Below are positions 45,035 to 56,600 of a DNA stretch of 64,000 nucleotides, in pieces. The stretch lies in contig JAPXFQ010000398.1 in the NCBI GenBank assembly GCA_028564705.1, forward strand, positions 2,976,001-3,040,000. The letters run 5' to 3'. Below the pieces are notes generated by a model. It had not been told where the DNA came from and did not search any database. It saw nothing but the letters and a program-made list of their open reading frames with translations. The DNA is from Apricaphanius iberus. Its lineage: Eukaryota; Chordata; Actinopteri; Cyprinodontiformes; Aphaniidae. Both the position numbers and the translations under genes were made by a program. The stretch's first letter is position 1. Each line of letters opens with the position of its first letter.

Positions 45035-46284
45035 ACGTAACCTACATTAATCCTCCAGAGGGAGCCCCGTTTTTTGTCATGGCGGTCATCCTCATCCTGG
45101 TCACCGTGGTTGGAAACCTGCTGGTGATTATCGCTGTGGCTCGCACTCCACAATTACAGACTTCAACAAACATCTTCATCATGTCCTTAGCGTGTGCAGA
45201 CCTTATCATGGGGGTCCTTGTGGTCCCACTTGGGGCCAGTTATGTTCTGACAGGTGACTGGCAGTTTGGTGGAACCTTCTGTAGACTTTGGACATCAATT
45301 GACATTCTATGTGTGACGGCAAGCATCGAAACGCTTTGTGTCATCGCAGTTGATCGGTATTTGGCCATTACAAGACCACTGCGATACACAGTACTGCTGG
45401 GTAAATTTCGTGCCAGATTGATAGTCTGTTTGGTCTGGGTTGTGTCTACTTTAACTTCATTAGTACCAATTATGATGACAGAGAAATGGAAGGCAAAAGA
45501 AAACAAGGAGGCAGAAGATTGTTATAATAACACTAATTGCTGTGACTTTGTGGTTAACACATCATATGCTATTTCATCCTCTTTAGTCTCTTTTTATATA
45601 CCGCTGGTAATAATGATAGCTGTGTACGCACAAGTCTTTGTTATTGCTGCACGGCAGGTCAAGCTCATAAAGAAAACTCGGCCACGTTTGCAGAACGAAT
45701 GTCTTGCACAGATTCAAACCAGCTCCAACTCAAACAATATCCTGCCACCAGCGTGTGTGGGTTACAACAATGGGGCGAGGAGAAAGAGTGTCAAGAGGAG
45801 ACCATCACGATTGCTGATCGGTGAGCTCAAAGCTATCAAGACTTTGGGCATCATCATGGGGACCTTCACGATTTGCTGGTTGCCATTCTTCGTTGCCAAC
45901 ATTATCGAAACTTTTGAAAAAGACATATTTGATGGTAAAATGTTCCGGTATTTAAACTGGCTGGGTTACATAAACTCTGGTCTCAATCCTATCATCTACT
46001 GCAGGAGTCCAGAGTTTCGAACTGCTTTCAAGAACTTAATGGGCTGCCCGTGGCTGTCCATGGTGTGGTTAAACTCTTTTTATAAGGAACTGCGAACTCA
46101 TTGCTCTTGCTTTCTGTGGCAAACTGAGTCAGGCCCTGTGGGGTTTTTACAAAAGTCTCCAGATGGTAGGACTGAGGGCAGTGGCAGCCTGGGCAGCAGA
46201 AGTGAGGAGATGTCAATTGGTCTTTCGCAGTCCAATGGCAGCACACAGTTCACCGACTGTCTGGAACCAGAATCCGAATTGTAA
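45022..46284 (+). CDS. adrb3: Beta-adrenergic receptor, best fit beta-3
   Basis: A G-protein-coupled receptor for adrenaline and noradrenaline at the plasma membrane, expected to act through Gs. The frame gives 420 residues. N-glycosylation sites are at N5 and N169. Helix 1 is at about 16-40 (GN at 31-32), helix 2 has D60, helix 3 has amine-binding D94 and the DRY motif 111-113, helix 5 has serines 186, 187 and 190, helix 6 has CWLP 285-288 with F289, F290 and N293, and helix 7 has N312 and NPIIY 322-326. C87 and the extracellular-loop cysteines 167, 173 and 174 fit the family disulfides. C342 could be palmitoylated. Beta-3 is favoured by [20 protein letters not shown] and the end of the tail. 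The frame stops inside a splice donor (46281), so the true C-terminus is likely different. I cannot tell adrb3a from adrb3b. Confidence 0.93.
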   Translation: MSSGNVTYINPPEGAPFFVMAVILILVTVVGNLLVIIAVARTPQLQTSTNIFIMSLACADLIMGVLVVPLGASYVLTGDWQFGGTFCRLWTSIDILCVTASIETLCVIAVDRYLAITRPLRYTVLLGKFRARLIVCLVWVVSTLTSLVPIMMTEKWKAKENKEAEDCYNNTNCCDFVVNTSYAISSSLVSFYIPLVIMIAVYAQVFVIAARQVKLIKKTRPRLQNECLAQIQTSSNSNNILPPACVGYNNGARRKSVKRRPSRLLIGELKAIKTLGIIMGTFTICWLPFFVANIIETFEKDIFDGKMFRYLNWLGYINSGLNPIIYCRSPEFRTAFKNLMGCPWLSMVWLNSFYKELRTHCSCFLWQTESGPVGFLQKSPDGRTEGSGSLGSRSEEMSIGLSQSNGSTQFTDCLEPESEL

Positions 46285-46725
46285 GTTCCTCACTTTTTTC
46301 TGTTTACAAGTTATTCTTTTTTTTTTAATTAAATCCAAACATATAAGCAAAACTAATTAAGATCCAACAGTTTAATCTATGGATGAAGACACTAATATGT
46401 TACATTAACCCTCCACACTGTGGATTAGAAATGAACTGATCTAATTGCTAGTGGCTATGACAAATTTCCCTTTGTCAGCCGTGATCAGCAATCAGCAATC
46501 AGCAGATCGAATACATAAAAAACAATATTTTATATAACATAAATGCATTTAAACTTACATATCTGACAATTTTCAGTCTTTGAACTCATCAACTCACAGC
46601 ATGCCTGCAGAAGCACTCAAATTGCCTTAAATTATTTGGTGATAGTACACAATCAAGCATCATCACTGAGGTTAGAAACAAAAAAAGCTAAGACTTTGTT
46701 TTCATGTTATTTTTTCTTTTTTTAG
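46281..46725 (+). other. adrb3: Predicted adrb3 intron near the C-terminus
   Basis: The donor GTAAGT starts at 46281 right after GAATT, and the apparent stop TAA is part of it. The nearest strong acceptor ends at 46725 (TTATTTTTTCTTTTTTTAG), with a branch-like GCTAAGA at about 46687. The intron would be 445 bases. Mammalian ADRB3 has an intron at the same place near the C-terminus. This is inferred from sequence and has not been checked by cDNA. Confidence 0.6.
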
Positions 46726-47170
46726 GTTACTAAAAACCTGATCAATATGTGAACATACATTTTTTTTTTGTTTAGATTGGAATAATCCTATTACTTCCCT
46801 TTCTTTTGGATTCAAATCAAATTAAAATGTTACATTCTAAAGTGAGGCTACTTTTTTCCTTTTGATTGTATCAATATGAAACTGAAAGACCAGTGAGTTA
46901 ACTCAAATAATTTTATCAAAAATCTTTATTGTAGAAAGTGTTTTTTTTTTTTCATGTTGGGTCCAAATTTTGAAATGTAAGGGGAGCTTCAACGTGTTGA
47001 AGCAGCTATGGGAAAATGTACAGCATATAACATATTTCCCATGGAATAAGTATCATATTCAAGTTTTAGTTATATCTATATAGTCAGTAAAGATATGCAT
47101 CTGGTATATTTGGTTAGGTTTCAGACAGGCATGCAGGAGCTATTTTTTTTAAATAAAACTCTATATAATG
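46726..47170 (+). other. adrb3: Predicted terminal adrb3 exon and 3' UTR
   Basis: Joining after 46280 gives Leu (TT plus G), then Leu, Leu, Lys, Thr and a stop at 46739-46741, so the protein would be 424 residues. In human ADRB3 the second coding exon also adds only a few residues. An AATAAA at 47152 could end the mRNA, with a second at 47430-47440. The exon limits are a prediction. Confidence 0.5.
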
Positions 47171-50100
47171 ACTAAAATTTAAAATCATTGTGCGTTGAGG
47201 TTGCAAACTTTAAGACTATAAAAACACCCCTTGCCCTGTTTTAGTTCATATTTTAGTCCATATTTGAACATTTCTGCAGTTGGTTTTGCTGCAGCTGTAG
47301 AGCGATCTATGCTGAGCAGCACAGGAAAATTAAAGAAATTTAAGAGCATTACAGTCCATATGCCGTAAATTAATAAATACTCTTTCTTCAATTTTACTCT
47401 AAATATCATTTATAATACTTCTTGATGTTAAATAAATAAAGGTTTTGAGAGTTTATATAGTTCAGTGTGAAGAAATATAATCTAATATCCTATAAAATTG
47501 GTTATTTTTAAATGAATTTACTAGTGAATGTGCTAAATGTAAATGTGCTTTTACCATTGTCATTACTGCAGATTCTTTAAAAAGCACAAAAATTTTCAAC
47601 GTATATTCTGCTGCTACAGACTGATTTGGCAGATCATGTGATGCACAGGGGTTATCATCTAAATATTGTTGTGGGTTTCAGCCTGTCGGTGGGCCTCAGC
47701 ATGCCCTGCCCTACACTCCCTGTTGCAGATAAATCTTTATCACTAATGCGCAACACTCCCCCCCCTAACCCCCCCCCCCCCATCCCCCCTCCGTAACTGG
47801 ACGGCCTGTTTACAAGACTGGAAGCCAATGAGATCATCCTTGTTGGGTAGCTCAGTATTTGATTCATGGCTGGTCTAATGCACGAGCTGTCAGCAGGCCT
47901 TCGGTACACAGTGTAGCGGTAATCGTGTGTCAGGAAAGAATCAGTAAATTCAAAAGACATCGAAAAGCTGCAATGAATTAAATAACCTATAAAAATTAGA
48001 GAAATTAAATAGTGCACTTGCAATTTTGCATCTATATTAGTTTTAGTTTAGAAAGTACATTTTTTGTCAGAGTTAAAAAATGTTAGAGTAAATGCACATT
48101 TATGATTAGCTTATTAGCTTAAACCTCCCAATTAAACTGTTTTAAGATTTATTTTTATTCATCCACTGTCAACTTCTACTAAGCAAGGCCTCATTTCTAA
48201 TATACGAGCAGGGTATGTGTCATAAAATAATAATAATCATTAAATATTTGCTCTACACATAACATGTCATTTACCACCTTTCATGACAGCCCCCCAGCCA
48301 TAAATTAAAGACATCGATGGACACATAATATAAAGGATATTTAGGGCCTTATAAAAGTCTTCCATAAAAGGAGCTTGGTGTGTTCTGGTGTAAATCAGCC
48401 CAAGGGAAGGATCAGCCGACTCAACCTATGCTCCAAGCAGGATTACAAACTTAAGCTGGAGCATTCTATCAAATATGAGGTTGACGAGAGAAAGACCTAA
48501 AGACGGGCTTTAATAAAGGAAATCATAACCTTTCCCAAATACACACCGATCTTCAAAAAAACAGATGATTTAGAGAGCTAATACCTCCATCCTGGGCATT
48601 TTATCGAAGGAGCAGTCCACGTCAGAAGTGCAAACCAGTCTACAGAAAACGTAAAAGCACAGCTGGAAAACATAGTTCCTGTAAAACTGTGACAGGTTCA
48701 GTAACGATTAAAACATGAGCCGGCATATTGTAGTACAGATTAAAGACGGAGATACAACCTCAGACATGAGAAGTCCCCGGGCAGGAAAGGCTGCTCTGCA
48801 TTGCAATGTGGAGACATTATCAATAGTTACTTTGTTTTCTTAGAAGTACATGCTGGCCCGTCATCACTGCCCTCATCAACATTTAGAGCAAACCTTTGGC
48901 TTGTGTCACGCAAACTACCTGTTACAAAGCAAATACAATTCTCTGAAGAATTGCTTCATAACTGTTGCTGGTTTTGAAACCGTCATAACAAATAGGAAAT
49001 ATTTAGGCTTCCAATGATCACTCTATTTAAAGTTTAAAGTTGTAATACTCCAGGGCTCCTATAGTTTATGGATTTTTACATAAAGACATCTCAACGTGAA
49101 AACAATTCTGTTATCCACTGAGACTATGTGTTTAGTTGAAGGATGTGGGATAATTTTGTATTCCACTTTGCCATAAGAGTTGAAATTTCAAGTTTTATGT
49201 TTAAAAAGACCAAGAGACACCATTAGTTTCATTTGCCTGAAGCTTGGATATTTCTGCTGGGTATATTTAAATCAGATTGACAGCTGATATCATTAGATTT
49301 TGATTCCACATCTGACAAGTACATAATAGTAAGTAAATAATTAAGTATTTTATTTTTGTTTACAGTTTGGCGGACTTGAGGTGAGAAATGCTCACGTTTA
49401 TTCATTCTGATAAGAATGAGATAACTGGGTGACCAGCAGAACGTGATTTTGGGTTGCTATTGTAAGTTTAAGTTTCAACAAGGAGTTCGGCAAATATTCG
49501 CCGCTCTGGATTTCCTTTCAGTGGTGAAGCAATACAACTCATGTTTTTGTGGCCATCGTTTTATAACTCTTCATTAGTTATTTAGCTTTGTTAATTTCGC
49601 AGATGACTGACTGAAATTTTTCCGGTAGCACCGCTTAAGGAAAACAAGTACCACAACTATTTTCTGTTGCCTATCCACATTTGAGAACTGTGGCTCTAGC
49701 ATTTTAATGAGATTTTCAGAATTTGCTTCTGGCTGTCGTGTCAAACTCATCCTTTTATTAGCAGATAAGGTGTGTTGGTTAAATTTATCTATCAAAGGGA
49801 AAGCTCAATTTAAGAAAACAGAACAGAGTAAAGCAACAAATAGGTTGTGCCATTAAACTGGAGGATGAATGAAGACAGAGCAGGAATGAAGATTCCCTTC
49901 CAGATCACTGATAAAGAAGCTGAGAGAGCTCTTGTCTTTGACAGACAATAGTGCATACTAGAGGAGCCATACTAGAGAATAAAATCATTAGAAGCACTTT
50001 TAATTTTACAGAAACATGTAAGCTACTGCATCTCAGATTTTTTAAAGATGTTGTTTTATAGAGGTAAGTTGGTAAATACTGCATCAGTTGTTAAATATAA

Positions 50101-51507
50101 AACTTTAATGTATAGTTAAGGTATGCAACCAAGAAAAACAATATTAATCTCTATGAGTATTTTTTCTGATTAAATATTGCCCAAACAAATGAAGAAAAAC
50201 AAGGCAAAGAGAGAGACTGTGCTGAACAGAGGATGGACAACAACCTGTATAATCTGAAAGGTCATTTTTGCTCTGAATCATGCTCGATAGAATTTGTCTC
50301 CAGCTGCAAAACATCCATGGCCAATCGAGGTCATCGAATAACAACTCATAAATTCCTACTTTATAATATGTCTCTTGTGCTGTGGTGGAAGGGCCATGAT
50401 TGTATTTCTGTGCTTTTGTTTAGAAGAAAAAAAATATTCAGAAAGAGAAAAAATATATATTTTTTCTTAAATGAAATATTAGAGATCTATTTTTAAAAAA
50501 GAGAAGAAAAAGGCTGCAGATATTGCTTGAAATTCTGTAGAAAAAACCTGCGAACATTTGCCTTTTTAATATTCTAAAAGACAGTCCCTCTGTGCTAATT
50601 TGCGGTTGATTAGTCTTTATTTAACCTAAATTGAAATGTGAGATTTTTTAGACACAAACAAACACACTGAAATTCAGGCCTGATTGCCTGGTTAGATGAG
50701 CTCAACAATCTTTCACTAATATTTTAGCATTAATAAACAAAATTATTATAGATCCATTGCAATTTGATGTCTCAAACACCTGTTCCCTCCTCTGGCTTCT
50801 CATTGTTTACTCGATATCAGTAGTGTCCATTAAGTAACATTTATATGGACCGGCGCTTGCAGCCTCTTCCTGTCTACCCAGCTCAGCTGCTTGGTGAAGC
50901 AGCTCCTTGATCATAGAGTGAGTGCACAGATCATCTTTGATTATTTTTGTTTATCTTTTCTTATAACCAAAACAGGAATTATCATTCCTATTAGCTGTGC
51001 AAATTGAAACCCATAGCTTTCTAATATTTGTGGGTGAGAGCGATATTTGTTAGGTCTTGTATCAACTGTGAAGATTATGACCTAAAGTACTTTGCAGTCT
51101 ATCCTTCACAGCTTTCCAGCTGCAAGAGGCTCTGATAACAAAACTAATAATCTCAACAAAGCAGGTTGCTGCTTAGAAGGCTGTTTTGATACCCTCTGAG
51201 ATCATTTTCATGAAGAAGTAGATGCTCTGACAGCTAAAATTATAACACCTCCTGAACATGCCCCAAATTAAGATAATTATGTCGAATTACCTGCTTGTTT
51301 TTAGAGTGTTCTGTGTATTAAATTCAAAATAATTACTCAGAATCGATTATCTACCCAACAGCAAAGATTTTTTTCACAATATTTTATAAAAATAGCATCT
51401 GCTTGCTTTTTCTCTTCTCCATTTCACATGCATGGGCATTCAGCAAGATGCAATATAGATCTCTTTTTCCCTTTAATTCTTCAACCAAAATGTTTGTTTT
51501 TACATTT
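47171..51507. other. Long non-coding stretch
   Basis: No supported gene. A C-rich tract lies at 47757-47794. The parts 48210-48560 and 51160-51300 have a balanced, unrepetitive look that would fit conserved non-coding DNA, a guess only. Open frames (122 codons minus at 47655, 87 plus at 50233, 96 plus at 51403) show no domains. Confidence 0.4.
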
Positions 51508-52436
51508 AGACTTAAAAGGTTATGTTTTTTTATTTTCAACCTGGACCTTATATATAGCAAGCGCTACATTATTTTACTCACCCAGACAAGTTTGGAGCCA
51601 CTTGAAGTCCTTCAGGAGAAGTTTATATCAATTATCGATCAGCGTATATCCATATTATGGGAGTTGTTGGGGCACTCAAAGTGCAGCATCTAAATAAGAC
51701 ATTGTCTGCCACAGAACTCCCTCATTTCACCAGTGTATTGTTATGAATTGCTATCACTATTCCCTGATGATTTCAGAGTGTCTCGGAGGTCCTTTGTTGT
51801 TGTCAACTGGGGTGTTTTACAGACGTTTATTCCAACTGACAACAAACGATTTCAATTATGTCGCTTACGTCCACTGTTGCAGTTGTAATCTGAGCAGGAC
51901 TGAACAGGTTGTGGAAAAGGAGCCTGTTGAAGTTGAACTTAGTCCACTTGGTCATTTTGTTTGTGCAATTTGGAACCACGAAAACGCGGACCACGCTGAT
52001 GTTTGCCATTGCAAGTTATGTGTAAAAAAATGCCGTTGTAGAGCACAGAGTGAATGCCCTGCTCGGACTATAACTGGGATGTTGTACGGGATTGACGTAA
52101 TTGAAATCATGGGCTGCCGAAGTTGAAATAAAGTCCTGGAAAAAACCCCGGAATGACAACAAATGCCCCAAACTCACAGAAGAAAAGTGATAGCGATTTA
52201 TAGCAAAACATTAGTGAAAAGAGAGACTTTTGTGGCAGATAATGTCTTATTTATTGGCTGCACTTTGAGTGCCCTAACAACTCCTATTATATTGATATAC
52301 TCTGATTGCGAATGGACTTAACTTTCTCCCAAAGGACATCAAGTGGCACCAAAATTGTCTGGGTTAGTAAATGAACATAATTCATGCTATAAATAAAGTC
52401 CATTTTGAAAAACAATGAAATTTCCCCTTTAAGGCA
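51508..52436. mobile_element. Long fold-back DNA element, 0.93 kb
   Basis: The two halves are imperfect inverted copies. Matches seen include TTTTTATTTTCAACCTGGAC (51528) against the complement of 52396-52412, CCCAGACAAG (51591), TTTGGAGCCACTTGAAGTCC, GGAGTTGTTGGGGCACTCAA (51660), AAGTGCAGC, AATAAGACATTGTCTGCCAC (51692), TGCTATCACT (51751) and TGTTGTTGTCAACTGGGG. The arms are about 320-340 bases and the unpaired centre about 260. The ends lie near CTTAAAAGG (51511) and CCTTTAAGG (52427). No target duplication was resolved. The family was not recognised. Confidence 0.8.
51743..52126 (+). CDS. Cysteine-rich 127-residue ORF inside fold-back element
   Basis: An ATG frame of 127 codons covers the centre of the element and parts of both arms. 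The product has 13 cysteines, in clusters such as HCCSCNLS (44-51) and CHCKLCVKKCRCRAQSEC (88-105), plus several histidines (HENADHAD, 79-86), a pattern that could bind zinc. No known domain was recognised, and there is no signal peptide or membrane helix. It lacks the length and acidic triad of a transposase. It may be a captured exon, a decayed element gene or chance. Flanking codons 1-33 lie in an inverted-repeat arm, which weighs against a conserved protein. Confidence 0.35.
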   Translation: MNCYHYSLMISECLGGPLLLSTGVFYRRLFQLTTNDFNYVAYVHCCSCNLSRTEQVVEKEPVEVELSPLGHFVCAIWNHENADHADVCHCKLCVKKCRCRAQSECPARTITGMLYGIDVIEIMGCRS

Positions 52437-55014
52437 ACTTCATATTCCCATGTTGGTTCAATGGAATCATGGTTGAGATTCCATGATTTTTAAGGCAATG
52501 TTATTAGGGGGAAGACTAAAGGACCTACAAAAGGCTTCAGAGCCTATGCTCCAGACATAATGTCAAATAACTCTGATTGGTTAGTAAGATAAAAGCATTG
52601 CTAGGAGCTGATTAATTTTAGTTGCAGGCCTAAAAAGTAAATGAGTCATTCTTTTTTCTTTTTCGCACAGGGAGCTACAAAATAGAAGCTAAACATGACA
52701 GATGAACTGAGAGATGACTGAAAATGACATATACACTGATTTTACCCCATGGGGTTCCCTACATGGATCTTGTAAATATTATCAGACACAAAAGTTGACA
52801 GCTCATGAAAAGGAAGTTGGATATTTATAAGTATCATAAGTCTACGCTGTAAATAACTGCAGTTCCTGAAACAAATTGCTAAATTGGTGGAAATAATTGC
52901 CATTCCTATTTTAACTCCTGGTCACTGTTTCTTCTAATTTTATTTTTCATGAATAAACACTGTATCACAGGTTGGGCGAACCTGACGGAAAATTTATGAA
53001 AAGTGTTCTAAGTGTTTTTCTGCTATGTTGTGCAATGTTAAGTAGTGTTTTGTGAGTAAAGTGAAGCTACTAATGTGTGGCATCATCCATGTAACTTGAG
53101 CCATAAGCCATAAGAGGGGGTTCTGCATTGAGCGTATATAATCAGGCATGTATTGGAGCAACTTTCCATTTGAATGTGTTATAGTAGGGGACTTGCAGTC
53201 TTCTGAGCTATGAGCTCTATAATTTTTTTTGGCTTACCTGTTCAGCTTGCTAATTGTGCTTCCTATCCAGCTTCACACAGTGCTTTGTCCGCTGTGCATT
53301 TAGTTAGCTTAGAGTGAGATCAGACTCAAGAGAGCATGAAACAAGAAGCAGGGCAAAGGAAAACATGGAGCTGTTGACCTATGGGAAACAACAATACGGC
53401 CTTTGATGCCTGGCTGATATCTGCACCACTCACAAAGCATCAGAGACTTTTGAAAGAAGCATCCGAGCTTGGGGTGTTATATATGGTGTAAACTGTAAGA
53501 CGAAACCGCTTTGCTTTACCATTACAACAGTAGCAAGAGGGAATGCAGCCTAATTACACTTAAATTAAATGTAAAACGGTCATATATCGTCTTTTCCACA
53601 TCATTTTGTTTTGGTTGTTAGCAGCTCACAGTTGCTATATTCATTTCTGTGTAAGAAGGACAAGGGTAGCAGCATGAACATCTAATAGACAGAGACCCAA
53701 CCAGTTTGAAGCTTTCCGACCAGAAGGCTCTACTTGGGGTGATGATGGTGATCACTACTGGAGGTGGTGATTGGCCAAACCGAGTAGAAAATATAAACTG
53801 TTTTTTCTTATTATTTTGCAGATGCACAAACATGATGGGCATTGGTCATTTTTGTGAGGATATAAAGAGGAAGCAATTGCTAAAGCAGTGGCTTTTATCA
53901 TGATGCAAAAAACAGCACATCTTGTTACCCAAGGAAATTTTCACCTCCGACAACTCTGGATGCTTTGGCTGTTGACATCCTGCCGAGGGTTCTGCTATAT
54001 CTGGTGCATGAAAGCTGGTTTATATATGCTCCATCTCAAAGCCTCATGTTGATTTTTTTTAGATTGAAGCCGCTCTGCATAAGACTTCTTCCATTCTTCC
54101 AGGACATAGTTCTGCAATAAACCTATAACCACAAACCTCCTCTTATATATCAGTCATTGCGAATTGCGTTGCTTCCAACTTGAAACATTCAACTGTGCAC
54201 TATGTATAAGGTCCCCTGCCTGATTCTGTGAGGTTAAAGGCCCCATTGAGCTGGGCTCTGTGACATTATCCGCATGCAGGTTGTTAAAATGTATTTACTG
54301 CTTTAAATACAAGCTGCTGTGGACCACCTTTATCATGAAAACTGGACATACATAATCTCTTTAAAGACCATTTTATTATTTATTTAGCTCTACAACTTAT
54401 TAAATGTTTCATATTTATGTCAGTTTAGACAAATAATGGAAGAACTATGTATCAAATAAATGTGTCACACTCATTCTATATGATGATGTGTATTTCTTGG
54501 CCAGGTCACCCTTGTAAAAGAGATGTTGTTCTCAATGGGTTTTATCCTTATACCTGGTTATATAAAGGTTTTTATTATTATTATTTTTTTAAATTATTAT
54601 TATTATTATTAATGTTATTTTTATTATGTGATCCTGCATATCGCCTTGTGTCGCTACTTCTTGAGGTGGATCAGGGATGTGATATTGGTGGGCTCAGCGT
54701 TTGGATCTTTCTATTCCTTAAGTCATCACACAAGTCAATTATGAGAAAGAAAAAACATGGAGATTGTGGAAGAAAAACGTGATCTGAGAAAGGTTTTGGT
54801 TTTAGGTGGTTAAATAGTAGCCTAGTCTTTCAAGTCAATGAGGCTCATCAAAAAGCTGAGTCCTTCAGGAAAGTGTGGAACTCACTCTATCCTTTGATGT
54901 CTCATTGCAGAAAACATCTATCAGGCGTATTTATATTGAAAGTTATTTTCTAATCAAAACACCCAGCTGTAATCCATGAGATACAGCAGAATCAGATGAT
55001 ATGTACAGGTACAG
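52437..55014. other. Non-coding, no feature recognised
   Basis: Short frames only. A TTA/ATT-rich run lies at 54569-54625. Nothing else was recognised. Confidence 0.4.
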
Positions 55015-56600
55015 GGCCGGCTTTGCCGACAGGCGACACAGGTGGCTGCCTGGGGCGCCATCTGCTTGACAGGGCGCAAAATTGAGAAGAAAAAAGTTAT
55101 TAAATGTATTTTTTAATGCACTCTCTATATATAGCTACTCCAAATTTCCCATGAAAATAAATTCAATCAGCGCACACGCTGTACACTTTTACTGTGCACT
55201 GTCATCAGGCAATTCTTCCTCAGCAGGAGCAGGCGGGAGGTGTTGTAACAAAGCAGGGGGGGGGGGGGGGATATGGGAACCGCTGCATTTTCTTTCCCGC
55301 CGTCTTGCCGTTTTAAAGTTTACTTGTAAACTTCCCGTATTTTATTATCATACGTAAATCCTCCGCCTCTCAGTTTAGAGAAGTGCGAGAGCTGCTGCAG
55401 TTACAGTGGCAGGTCTGGAAAAATCAGCTCCTAGAACGGGAGCAACAATAAGATGAACTTGGTGAAGACAGAGTCACTCAAAAACAAATTAGAATACACG
55501 TAAATATATCGGGGAAATGGGACAGTAAGTTTCCTTCCCTCCAGAGGAACTGGACGGGGCGCAGCATCAACACAGGTAGGCGCGGTTCTGTTCACTTAGT
55601 GACTAGTGACAGATTAAAACATGTTGGAAATGACCGACGAAGGTAGGACGTTGACGGCAAAGAATACAAAGTCCCATTTAGAAAAATCTTAAATAAGAGG
55701 TACTCCATCTGCTTCTGTCTCCCCTTGGATCAGAGTTTGAATTAATAAATGTATTTAATAATGTGAGTCAGAACTGCTGTATTTATCATTGAAATTAGTT
55801 TAATTAAGCTTAGTTCATATTCAAGATGGCTAAGAGCATAAAGAATGGCAACAGATTTTAAATTAATAATACAATTTTTTTTTCTTTGAATCAGTCGATC
55901 TTAAGGAGAATACAATTCCAGGTTTTTTTGAGGCCTTAGACAATACCATATGGGTTTGTTTCCTCTCTTCTCTAGAAAAATGTGTTTCTTTAATCTATAT
56001 GATGTGCACTGTGAAGCATCTTGATGTGCTAAATAAATAAATCAAATCAATGATTATGAGTAATAATGCCACAAAAATAGTTTTCATAATTACATGTTTA
56101 CAATTTTTTATACAGGGTTAAAAATATTTCATTTTGAGTGATAAGCAGGGATGTATCTAGAAAGTTTTTAAAGGGGCTCAGTTATGATCTTGGGGTGTCC
56201 CACCAAAATAAAAGCAGGATTAAAATACAAAAGGGGCGGGGCCTAGACTGACTGACAAACACCAGAGTTACAACATGGGGTCAAACAAAGATCAAAGATG
56301 TGCTTCGACATAAATAAATAAAACCCCTAAATTAATTAGTTATTTGTCTCTTCTATCTATTTTTGTTCAATAAAAAAAATATTTAAAAAATATTATAATG
56401 GTTATAATGTGCTTTAGTTAAAGCATTCAAACTTGGATAGTACATTTAAAATCTACAAATGTTAAAGGTCACCCAAATACCCACTTGTAAAAAAAAATTC
56501 AAAATTTGAAGTACGTGAGTACATTTGCCCCATGGTCGCTTGGGGGGGGTTGCTGATATCTCGACTGGGGGCGCAAAATACCCCAGGGGTATGTATGCTT
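55015..56600. mobile_element. hAT-like left end, element limits unknown
   Basis: CAGGGCCGGCTTTGCCGACA at 55014 followed by GGCGACACAGGTGGCTGCCT and GGGGCGCCATCTGC is a recognisable left terminus of a fish hAT family. No complementary right end was found, so the extent is a guess. A G run (55256-55270) and GGGGCGCAAAATACC at 56568 lie within. No transposase frame remains. Confidence 0.5.

Noticed and set aside
45022..46284. Assignment as a beta-1 or beta-2 receptor
   Set aside because: The helices fit all beta types, but [20 protein letters not shown] and the tail with an intron at its end favour beta-3. A phylogenetic tree would decide.
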